From Avena insularis (taxonomy: Eukaryota; Streptophyta; Magnoliopsida; Poales; Poaceae): 64,000 nucleotides of DNA. Under the pieces are notes generated by a model. The model did no database searches and was not told where the DNA came from. It worked only from the letters and a program-made list of their open reading frames with translations. Where the stretch lies: positions 464,908,740-464,972,739 of the forward strand of contig CM042686.1 of assembly GCA_023614405.1 (NCBI GenBank), written 5' to 3'. Every line of letters starts with the position of its first letter. The first letter of the stretch is position 1. Positions 35,688-46,259 of the stretch are shown piece after piece. The position numbers and the translations under genes are program-made.

Positions 35688-38348
35688 CTCATGTTCGTCC
35701 TCGAGTTGGTAAGTGATAAAAAGAAAGAATAATTTTTTAGGTGACATGCAGTATCATAAACTTGATCAAAGTATTTGTAAAACCTAGATAGCTAGGTTCA
35801 TAGTACTTCAACATAGCATGAAAGATAAAGTTCTAGCAATAAGACATAGCAACTATGTTGCAACATGAAAAGGCACAAACAAAAGATTCATGAATAACAA
35901 TGCTTTGCAAGATGTTTGTTTGTTTCACATAAAGAAAACATAGCATAGTGGCATTCAACTTGTCCCTCATAGAGTAGCAAACATAAATGCATAGGACACC
36001 TTCAAAGTTCATAAGAGTGACTAGATACAAATAGTTTGAAAACAAGCAATATCAAAATTATGCATCAATCAACAAGTCTTGGGACAATGCACATAGAACT
36101 AAGAATGGCCACTATGCTCTCAAAGTAGGTGCATAAAGATAGAAGGTGGAGACTCAACATAAAAGTAAAAGAAAGGCCTTCATAGAAGGAACTAGAGATT
36201 CAAGTTTCATAAAGAGCTTCCAAAAATTATGGTACTTACTAGCTTTCAGCTCTCATTTCCCCTATCATAAGCATCTTGAAGTGATTAAGGTTAAAGTGAC
36301 ACAACTAAGAGGATATGCTTGACAAGTTATAAGCTGAAATCTCATGCCCCTTACTTACAAAGACCGAACCTCATGCTACTCAACTTTAGTCACAAGTAAG
36401 CTCTCGTCATTGTAAGTACATATGTATCATAGAGAACCACCAACGGGGTACCCCTTGCACATGATACAGGAGCTAGCCCATAATCAAATGACAAGGCAAG
36501 CAGACAATGAGGATCTCAGCGATCTTTTTATTTGCTATTTGCATAGGTTTTTATTGAGGATGCTTCATAGAGTGCTCATTATGATTATGCTGCAAGTTTC
36601 CACCATGATTAGGCATGGCTTAGGCTAGCGGCCAAGGCGTTTATCTAACACAAATACAAACTCCATGATCTTACAAGTTCCCCTTTTATTTCACACCGCC
36701 GGGATCCATAAGCAAAAGAACATGATATCAACGGGGTACAAAGTACAGGTGCAATGTTGAAAGCGTTCCCCATGATACATGGTTCTGCTAACTTCAACTT
36801 ATAAAGCGCAAGCATATACGCAACAAAGATGGACGCAATGGTTCAAGTTTATTAAGTGCAAGAAATTAAAGTGTGCCATCAAGTTCGTGAGAGCTTTAAT
36901 CACTAATTTTCACATAACAAGTTTAATTCGGAAGGTAGACAAAAACATGAATATACCTGGAATAGCATATGCTAGTAGGCAGGTATGGTGTACTCTTTGG
37001 AATAACTTGGTTTAAGGAGTTGGATGCATGAGTGGAACTCATACTTGGTTACGGAGGCTAGCAAAAGACTGGGAGCGACCAACTAAGAGAGCAATAATGG
37101 CCATAATCATGCAAAGCGACAAAACATCATTAATCAAAGCATAAAGTGATACTACAAGTTGAAAACTAAAGGATCATAAAGGCTATGGTGACTTGGGACA
37201 GTCACAACATGGTGTGAGCATGTGCCAAGTCAACCCAAACAAAGCATCAAAGGAGAATACCACAATACTATGCTTTAATATGCTAAAACAACGCATGATC
37301 CTTCCAAGGCACATTAAGCAATCTCAATTATTTATAACAAGTCATGCTACAGCAAAGAATACTAAGCATAAAGCCAAAACAATATCAAGCATGGCATGAG
37401 AAAGCCTAGGCCACAGTCAAAAACAAGCTCCTTTTATACCACTTAAGCATGAACTTTTCCTACTCTTTTCCAATCCAAACCAAACTATTTGCAAACCAAT
37501 GTATGAAATAGGGGGTCCAACCAATTTATTCAGAAAAATAAGAAAACCAAGCAAACAAAAACGAAAAAAGAAAACGAAAACGCTCCAAGAACAACACAAC
37601 TGTGCACGAAATAATAAAAACGAAGTGTTTGGAAGAAACCTGGGATTTTATTGATGAAGAAGGGGATGCCTTGGGCATCCCCAAGCTTTGACGCTTGTAA
37701 TTCTTGGATATTTCTTGGTGTACACGCGTGGCATCCCCAAGATTGAGCTTTAGTCCATTCTTCATCTCATTACATCATTCTCTCCATACACCTGAAATTT
37801 TTCCTTGATACAAAATTTCACACAATCTTTATTAGCAACATTAGTGTACTCAAGATAATAAGTCTTTTAGTTCAGTTTCAACATCAATAAAACTTCCATT
37901 AAAACACAATCTACTATAGCACTTCCCTTAAAAAGCTCAATTCCCCAAAAGGAACCCAAAAAGGAATCAACAAGAAGCAAATGCAAATAATGGCAGAACT
38001 CTGTCAAAATAGACCAGCTGGTAAAAACTAATTTTTTAGAAGACCTTATATTGCTCAAATCGACAAGTGTTGAACTAGCGAAAGTTGGATAACAACCTGG
38101 GGCAGAAGCACAAAAAATTACAGCTCAAACCGACGTGCAGAAATTTTACACGATTTTTTATAGCAAAGCACAAAAATCTGTTTTGGGACAGCAACATTCC
38201 CAAGCATTACTTCTCTCTCATTAGAGATTACTCTTGGCACAAAAAGCAAATAAAAAGGATAAGGAGAGGTTATTACTAAAGCAATAACTTCCAAGACTCA
38301 ACTAAAACTGTTGGGTTATCTCCCAATAAGTACTTTTCTTTAACGCCT
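35688..38348 (-). other. Non-coding 3' internal region of element X
   Basis: AT-rich; all reading frames are short and on both strands. It is collinear with 46276-49025 of element Y. It contains a perfect 9-bp inverted repeat (ggggatgcc ttg ggcatcccc) at 37662-37682, also found in Y. The crossover that joined Y-type and X-type DNA probably lies in this stretch, but I cannot place it. Confidence 0.5.
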
Positions 38349-39719
38349 TTAAGTTAGGCATGATAGTTTGAGAAGATGCTCACATAGGAAATATGAATTG
38401 AAGTAAAAGAGAGCATCAAGAAGCAATTTCAAAACACATTTAAGTCTAACCCACTTCCTATGCATAGGAATCTTGTATGCAAATAAATTCACAAAGAACA
38501 AATTGACAGGCATAGGAAGATAAAACAAGAGTAACTTCAAAACTTTCAGCACATAGAGAGGTGTTGCAGTACCATGAAAACTTCTACAACCATATTTTCC
38601 TCTCTCATAATAATTTTCAGTAGACTCATGAATAAACTCAACAATATAACTATCACATAAAGCATGTTTTTCATGATCTACAAACACATAATTTTTATCA
38701 AGCTCAAAAATAATGGGATTAAAACCTTCAAACCCACTTTTAACAATTTTATAACAAGGTGACTGATCATTCTCAAGAGGTATGGGGTTCCAAGATAAGG
38801 TCAAGACCCCTCCAATCTCATTTTTAATAGTAGTATAATTAATATTATCAACCAATATATGACCATCATCTAGAGCTTTATCATAAACATTTCCTAAGCA
38901 ACGCTCTTTAGTACCATGCATTTCGAAGTTAGACACTAATAATGGATTATCATAGATAACAGGAGCATAATTATTATCACAAGTTTTACCCATGGTAGAT
39001 TTTTTAAAAGAATCCACATGAACATAACATTCATACTCCTTTGGTAAGCATGGGGGACAATCAAATAATGTAAGGGATAAAGAGTTACTCTCATTAGAAG
39101 GTAGGCATGGGTAGCTAATCCATTCTTCCTCCTTTTGTCCATCACTCTCCTCCTCTTTTTCATCTAATGAGCTTTCAGGTTCAACAATTTCTTCTTCCAT
39201 AGGCTCCTGCCAATTGTGGACACATTCTTGTGCATGACTGAGTCTCTCTTTATAATCAATGATATAACAATTATTGCTGAAATTTTCTATGCAATGATCA
39301 AGGACAGAAGAGACCATATCTTTAAGATCTTTACAAGCAAGATAGGTTCCATAGTTTTTAGACATGAAGGATTCTATTTCAGAAGCTCCCATAAACAAAA
39401 CGAATTGTTCTACTTCTTCAAATCCAAGATGAATATAGGTATTCCAATGATAGTTCATAATTACAAATTCATTACTAAAGACACATTGGAATTTAAGATG
39501 TTTAGTCTCCTGTTCAGAGCAACAATTTATTTCATGGCGTTTAAGCAAATTTTTAGCAATTCGATGCAACCTTTTTAACACGGCTCTCATGGCTTTACCC
39601 TTATAAGATTCTCTATACCTTATAAAATCTTCCATGGATGTTCTAGAAGGCGGTGGTTCATCTACTACCTTAGCAATGATAGTAGTTTTCCCAAATAGGA
39701 AACCAAGTGGGCTATCCAT
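38349..39719 (-). CDS. Orphan ORF of element X (456 codons), function unknown
   Basis: One uninterrupted frame starting MDSPLGFLFGK, 186 bases after the primer binding site where gag would normally start. The N-terminal part is basic (RYRESYKGKAMRAVLKRLHR, residues ~32-51). The middle is acidic (DEKEEESDGQKEEEW, ~195-210). The last ~115 residues are Tyr-, Phe- and Leu-rich, with YKIPMHRKW and ALFYFNSYFLCEHLLKL. I see no zinc knuckle, protease or RT motif and do not recognise the family. The C-terminal third is clearly homologous to the ORF at 49026-49829 of element Y, but the N-terminal parts are not. The long frame, given how decayed its neighbours are, suggests recent insertion or past constraint. 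An earlier gag-like role is only a guess. The 75-codon frame inside it (39163-38936) is a shadow. Confidence 0.65.
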   Translation of the reverse strand: MDSPLGFLFGKTTIIAKVVDEPPPSRTSMEDFIRYRESYKGKAMRAVLKRLHRIAKNLLKRHEINCCSEQETKHLKFQCVFSNEFVIMNYHWNTYIHLGFEEVEQFVLFMGASEIESFMSKNYGTYLACKDLKDMVSSVLDHCIENFSNNCYIIDYKERLSHAQECVHNWQEPMEEEIVEPESSLDEKEEESDGQKEEEWISYPCLPSNESNSLSLTLFDCPPCLPKEYECYVHVDSFKKSTMGKTCDNNYAPVIYDNPLLVSNFEMHGTKERCLGNVYDKALDDGHILVDNINYTTIKNEIGGVLTLSWNPIPLENDQSPCYKIVKSGFEGFNPIIFELDKNYVFVDHEKHALCDSYIVEFIHESTENYYERGKYGCRSFHGTATPLYVLKVLKLLLFYLPMPVNLFFVNLFAYKIPMHRKWVRLKCVLKLLLDALFYFNSYFLCEHLLKLSCLT

Positions 39720-39895
39720 AATGAAATAGTGATTGGATCAGAACTAGACATAAAAACAACTTGAAGTAGGAACTATTTTTTTTTGTGTTTTTGATAAAGA
39801 AACAAGCAAACAAAGCAAAAATAAACTAAGCAAAATAAATAAAACAAAGTAAAAAGATTGGTTATGAGGGACTCCCCTTGTGAAGATGTCCTTGA

Positions 39896-39914
39896 CTCCC
39901 TGACAACGGCGCCA
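39896..39914 (-). other. Primer binding site of element X
   Basis: On minus, TGGCGCCGTTGTCAGGGAG lies 10 bases inside the 5' LTR. This TGGCGCC-type site is common in Triticeae Gypsy-like elements. It differs from the element Y site (TGGCGCCATTGCCGGGGAGG), so the two families are distinct at this end. Confidence 0.85.
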
Positions 39915-39924
39915 GAAAAATACT

Positions 39925-41482
39925 TGCTGGCTTGTGGTTGATGTCGAGCTCGTTGGGGAACCCCAAGAGGAAGGTATGATGAACACATCAGTAAGTTTCC
40001 CTCAATTATGAAACCAAGGTTATCGAACTAGTAGGAGCAAGGAAACACCTCCAAGGTGTTGTTGCCAACTTGGAATCCTGCACAACACAACCACAGAACT
40101 TTGCCCCCAACTTACAGTGAGGTTGTCAATCTCACCGGTTTTGCTGAAAACAAAGGATTAAATGTATTGTGTGGAAGAAAGTAAAAGCTTGGAGAAAGTA
40201 AACAAAAAGCGGTAAACAGTTGTAGATTGATGGTAAAAGAAATGACCGGGGTCCATAGTTCACTAGTGGTAGCTCTCCTTAAGATAGATGACATGTTGGG
40301 TGAACAAATCCCATCGGGGCAATTGACAAACATCAAGAAAGCAATCATGCATATACTAATCATCTTGATTCCTATGAGATTTGATTGGGCATTACAACAT
40401 TATACATATACCGTAATCCAACTGCATCTATGACTAATAATCCACCTTCAGGTTATCATCTGAACCCCTCTAGTATTAAGTTGCAAGCAACAGATAATTG
40501 CATTACGCATTGCGTGTAAAGTAAACAATACTTGTTCTATGAACAAAGGATTTATGTTTTCTCCCTAGTAGCAACAACACATCTAGTACCTTAGAGATTT
40601 TGTCACTTCCCCAGATTACAAGAGGCATGAACCCACTATCGAGCATAAATACTCCCTATTGGAGTTGCTAGCATCTACTCGGCCAAGATAGTTACTAACA
40701 ATGGAGAGCATGCAAGATCACAAATAACAAAGACATGATAGAATCAATAATTAATCTGAAATAGCATCTCAATATCCATCGGGTCCCCGCAAACAAAACA
40801 TGTATGATTACAAATAGATGATCTTGATCATGAACAGAGCTCACACGATCTAAACATGGTAACACAAAGGAGAAGAACCAACCATCTAGCTACTACATGG
40901 ACCCGTAGTCCAAGGATGAACTACTCACGCATCACACCGAAGGCTTGAATGGTGATGAAGAAGGCCTCCAAGGTGAATTCTCCCTGTCGGCAGGGTGCCG
41001 GGAAGAGCTTCAGATCCCTCCCGATCTAGGGATGGAGATGACGACGGGTACAGACTCATTTTGTGGAATTTTTGATTGGGTACTTAGGGTTTTTGTATCG
41101 GAGGCATCTTATAGGCGAAAGGGGAGGCCGAGGGGGTGCCCTAGGCGGCCACACCACCCCCTGGTGCGGGCCAGGACTGGCCACGTGGCCAGGTGGTGTG
41201 GCGGCCCTCTGGACCCTCTCCATCTCGTATTCTGGCTCCATGTCCCCCTCGATGAAAAACTGACTTTGGCTTTTGTCCCTTCCAATTCCAAGAATATTCA
41301 TTTTCTGACTTTCCTAGAACCAAAAATAGCAGAAAACAGGCAGCTGGCACTATGGCATCTTGTTAATAGGTTAGTCCAAGAAAGTGTATAAAAAGTACTC
41401 CAAAGTGTGAACAAAACATAAGAAAGTAGATAAAAACCAAGCATGGAACATCAAAAATTATAGATACTTTAGCAACGTATCA
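39925..41482 (-). repeat. Complete 5' LTR of element X (type X)
   Basis: TG..CA ends (tgctggct.. to ..gcaacgtatca), 1558 bases. It shares the right-hand third (from about ggcatcttataggcg at 41102 to the end) with type Y LTRs but differs in the left-hand part, so X and Y LTRs are mosaic relatives. Short frames in it are non-coding. Confidence 0.9.
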
Positions 41483-41487
41483 GTTAT

Positions 41488-41589
41488 CACTAGAACCCTT
41501 AAGGGGATAGGTGTTTCTTAGTGGATTTATTATTAACTCATTTAATTATAAACTTAGTCTAAATTCCTTTTGCAATTATAAATGTAGAG
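41488..41589 (+). other. Copia leader, continued after element X
   Basis: Resumes the leader interrupted at 33502 and leads without a break into the gag ATG at 41590. Confidence 0.65.
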
Positions 41590-42417
41590 ATGGATCACCG
41601 TGAAGCTTACTTTGTCATTGAGGAGTGGGTAGTTGGTGAGAAACTTAGACTTGATGGATCCAACTTCCCTAGTTGGCTTGTGCACCTAAATGATCTCCTT
41701 ACTAGGAATCATGTGGTAGACTACATACGCCACACGATGGATTTGACTAAGCCAGACCACTATGAGACCCCACAAGTGTTGGCGGACCGCTACTATCGTC
41801 AAGAGATGTCCACTTACATTCAGATAATAATGCGTTACGAGATGGTGGATGAACTCCATCCGCTCATGGGTGATCTTGATCCATATGCGATGGTGGATCC
41901 GCTGAGAGCAGAGTTCATAAGCCATGTGTGCATGTGGAAGCACGAGCTGCTTGGAGAGTTCCTTTCCATAAAAATGGAGGAACACACTTGTCTAAAAAGT
42001 CACTTGGAGCGCATGCTTGATGCACACATGAGACTGGTTCACTTCATGGACTACTGGATGGATGATCTATTTGCAATAGGCGTGCTGCTTCGATCGTTGC
42101 CTCCTAGCTACGAAGGACATGTACGGAGTAGCATCATGAGTGGTGATACAAAAACATTGGATTTCCAAGAGTTCACATTACGTTTCAGGAAGGAGAGGTC
42201 ATCGATGACAAAGGTATATATTTGGTATACAATTTTATAAATGTTATAATCTTGCAAACACATGTTGCAGTGTTAAGTATATTTGATACTTGTTCTGTTT
42301 TGCTGAAAACAGGTCCTCTGCATAGAGGTGCTTGCTCGAGAGGAGGTGACGTTGCGTGTTTATGGTGAGCATGATGATGATGGCCAACGACACTCTCCCT
42401 CAACATTTATCACTTAG
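41590..42417 (+). CDS. Copia gag, possibly spliced
   Basis: The frame from 41590 encodes a Copia-type Gag: LRLDGSNFPSWLVHLNDLL near residues 19-37, HELLGEFLSIKMEEHTCLKS near 118-137, and LLRSLPPSYEGHV near 165-177 (the leading part of a UBN2/gag-pre family domain). It reads to a stop at 42238. An alternative is splicing: AAG with GT at 42214 and CAG ending at 42312 would remove 99 bases in phase and add VLCIEVLAREEVTLRVYGE-type sequence to a stop at 42415-42417. BARE elements are known to splice a gag-specific RNA, so this is plausible. No zinc knuckle, protease, integrase or RT follows, so the element looks non-autonomous or gutted. Confidence 0.7.
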
Positions 42418-44854
42418 TTTATGTTTAGGATGATTATTGTAATCGATAGATTGTGAACTTCTTTAGTGTGTCTCACACTTTGTGAGACGGTTATTCATAT
42501 GAGCTTGTAAGAAACAATTGTTCCACTTTTATGAATGATCTCTATTCGTGTTCATATCTTGATCGATTATGTGTGAATTATCCTAGTTTCAAAAGTAATT
42601 GATAATACATGAACATTTTTAAAATATTGAAATGCCTTGAAAATAACCAAATTAATGATATGTTCATTACTGAATGAAACCATTGTTAGAATTCAAAGTT
42701 ATAATGATAATATGTGAAAGTCATTTGATTACTTTTCACATATGAATATTGCCTGAGTTCGGCAGAAATAACTTGAACACCGTGTATTATATGAATACAA
42801 AGTGTTTGGTGAATTGTTGAAAGTAAATACATATTCGATGTATTGTGTTTTATAAAAAATGGTGATTATCATTATATGATTGTTTGAATGTGTAAAGAAG
42901 TTTACCAAAGGAAACATAAGTATGAAACTATTTGGTATGATCAAAGTATTTCATCAAACAAAGGGTATTAAAGATAAAAGAGAATCTAATTACTATGATT
43001 TGATTAGTAGTAATGAAATTCGACTTTATAAGATTGGCATAAAGAGAATTGTGGAATGCAATGCGTTTGAAATGTCAAAATGCAAAGCATCACAATATGA
43101 TATTAGATATCAAAGTGGGTGAATATATGGTGCAAAATAAATCATTGTAGTGTAGATGTAGAGACAATTAGTTAGAAATAGTTAACACTCAATTAGAATA
43201 TATAGTGAACCATGATAATTCGTGAAAGCGGCTCCATATCTGGTATGGATCGTCGTAAAAGTTTTGGGTTTATTCGATATAACCAAAACAATAGCGAATA
43301 AGTCCTTGTAGAGTATTCATTGGAAAACTTTGAATATGAAATCCATAGCTAGAACCAAAAGGAAAGCAAAACTTATATTGTTTGGATTTTTGGTGCATTC
43401 TCGAGAAAGTTCACATTCAGTGATATTTCTCAATTATGGAGCAAATGGAAGATAGTGAAAAACATGATGAGGATTCAAAACCCTGCATCAGAGTGTTGAG
43501 AAGTGCAATGGAGAGCGTTCCTAAACGATACTCTTCACAAAGGAAAGAGATCAATGATAGTGATCATTGTGTTTTCCCCATTAGTGTTTTCACTGCATGA
43601 AGTAAGATTCAAAATGTAGCCATATCTTGTATGGAGACATTTGTGAATCATTTGTCATGATTACCGGAATATGACATACCTATGAACTACTAAAGAAATA
43701 ATGGTAAGCTAAAGATATGAGAAATCCCAAAGCAAAATTTGCTTGAGATTAGAAAGCAATTCATTGCTGAATCTTACAAGTAAAGGGGTTACTTGGATTT
43801 TCCCGAATGACTGCAAAGCCATAGTGGAAAAGGGGGTGAATGACAAAAGCACAATTTGTCAAGTATTGGACAAATTCAAATGAATTTGATTCAAGTGTGC
43901 TAAAAGTCTGGTGGATTTAAAAACTGGTAAAGTACTAGTATCTCATAGTAAATCTCTCAGTTTGATATTTGATCAAAGGATTTTGAAGTCTGGTGGAGCT
44001 ATGAAAGTCTTCCTAAAACAATATGTGAATTACATATTTTTGAGTGGGAGCAATGTAAGTCTCGAACTCAAATGTGTCGGGAACACATTCTGAGTGGGAG
44101 CAAAATAAGTCTGAAATTCAAATATGTAGGAACATAGTTTGAGTAAGAGTAGTGACTCATATCTAAACATCTTGGAACATATTTGAATGGGAGCTTAGAG
44201 GAGTGATTCTTAAGTGTGTATACGACACATTAAGAATAAAAGTGCAAATACCGATAAATGATGATTTATAAGGAGTAGAAGTTGATAATAAGTATATTAT
44301 GATATTGTGTAGTATTCCTTAAGGGATTCTGAAAAGAGTTTTAGAATAGGAGTTAATTAAGGAATTGGTCCTTAATAACTCAAGTTAGGAATAGCATTAA
44401 GTTTAACATCAATGGTTGAAAGAAAGAAAAGGATGATCATCATCCACTATGTTGAGACATAGGTTCTATCTTAGAAAACCATGATGATAACTTAACATAA
44501 TATAAGTTTGAATCACGGAACATTGAGATAAGTTTGTCCGCAGTGTCTAATAGAGAACTGTAGACATGTTTTCCAAATCCATAAAGGATGACATATCTTA
44601 AACAATAAAGGGTTATGTTATAAGGGAATATGTTGGAAACTCCTGTAATACCGACTAAAGTCAAGTAGGAAGCAAGGTGAACAAAACATTGAAAGTTGCA
44701 TAGGGTGCACTCGTGTTTCGATGATTACATTTATAATAATAGATAAGGGCACCATCTAAAGTAATGTATAATGTTATGGCAGGGCTAGTTCTCTTTTACC
44801 GTAGAATGATGTGTCCCAGGGCACATTGCCCATGAGAAAGCCCTCGAGGTTTAT
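42418..44854 (+). other. Non-coding internal DNA of the Copia element
   Basis: AT-rich with no domain in any frame. It contains ctgagtgggagcaa-type blocks at about 44040-44100 that recur with changes. pol is absent. It ends where element Y inserts at 44855. Degenerate or non-autonomous Copia DNA is the likeliest reading. Confidence 0.45.
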
Positions 44855-46259
44855 TGATGTCTACACACTTCTATTCTTGTAGACAGTTGTTGGGCCTCAT
44901 GGTGCAGAGGTTTGTAGAACAACAACAAGTTTTCCCTTAAGTGGATCACCCAAGGTTTATCAAACTCAGGGAGGAAGTGGTCAAAGTTATCCCCTCTCAA
45001 GCAACCCTGCAATCAAGATACAAGAAGTCTCTTGTGTCCCCAACACACCCAATACACTTGTCAGGTGTATAGGTGCACTAGTTTGGCGAAGAGATAGTGA
45101 AATACAAGTGGTATGGATATAATACAATGGTGCTAGAAAATAGCTTGATGGCATGGAAGAGACTAAAGACAAACTAAAATAAAGATGGAAGCAAGCAAAC
45201 ATGTAACAGATCTAGTTGCAAACGGTGTTTTAATGCTTAGAAACAAGGCCTAGGGATCATACTTTCACTAGTGAACACTCTCATATATATATCTTCTCTT
45301 TATGATCCTACTCTTAACTACTCTCCGGTTGGACACTCTAATCCATGGTAGGGCTATAACAGCACATCTCAAAGTTCGCTTTCCGCATCTAGATAACCCC
45401 ACACTGTCACCTTGAGCACTAAATGGTTCAAACAAACACCACAATTTCATAAAGACATCCAACTCCAAATATAACTCATAACAAGTATTTGTAATCTCTA
45501 GCCTAAGTGCCACCATGGTGTGCACACTGTCAACTTCACACACATGGGGAGAGCAAAGATCTATTAAAGCACTTGAGTAGCAAGGTAGATCTATAGATTA
45601 CAAGCTCATGATCACAATATGATCATGCATAGAGAGAGATGAACACATAGCTACGGGTAGAACCCTTAGCCTCGAGGAAGAACTACTCCCTCCTCATCAT
45701 GGGAATCAGCAATGGCGACGGAGATGGCGGTGGAGATGAATGGAGATGGCTCCGAGGGCACTTCCCCGTCCCGGCAGGGTGCCAATCGAGACTTTGTCCC
45801 CCAGAATCTCCCTTTGGTGGCGGTCTTCTGCAGAACTTTTCGTGGCTGGAGGCTTGGCGATTTAGGGTTTTTGCATCGGGAGGCATCTTATAGGCGAAGA
45901 GGCAAGGTCGATGGGCGGCCAGGGGCCCACACCACCTGGTGGCGCGGCCAGGGCTGACCCGCGCCACCACATGGTGTGGCCGCCCTATGGCCCCTCTCCG
46001 TCTCGTCTTCTGCCTCCGTGAGTCTTCCGGTAAAATATCAACTTTGGCTTTTGTCCGGTCCAATTCCAAGAATATTCATTTTCTGACTTTCCTGGAACTA
46101 AAAATAGCAGAAAACAGGCAACTGGCACTGTGGCATCTTGTTAATAGGTTAGTCCAATAAAGTCTATGAAAATTACTCCAAAGTTGGAACAAAACATAAG
46201 AAAGTAGATAAAACCAAACATGGAACATCAAAAATTATAGATACATTAGCAACGTATCA
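44855..46259 (-). repeat. Complete 3' LTR of element Y (type Y)
   Basis: TGATGTCTACACACTTC to gcaacgtatca, 1405 bases, followed by the polypurine tract at 46260. Aligns end to end with the LTR at 34255-35671. Confidence 0.9.

Larger units (their letters stand above)
33498..41487 (-). mobile_element. Element X: minus-strand non-autonomous LTR element with hybrid 3' LTR, TSD GTTAT
   Basis: GTTAT flanks the element at 33498-33502 and 41483-41487. Read on the minus strand: 5' LTR 41482-39925 (TGATACG..AGCA), primer binding site from 39914 (TGGCGCCGTTGTCAGGG), one ORF 39719-38349, non-coding region, polypurine tract next to 35672, then a compound 3' LTR. That LTR is family Y from 35671 to 34255 and family X from 34254 to 33503. 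No gag, RT or integrase is present, so it presumably moved with proteins of another element (inference). Confidence 0.85.
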
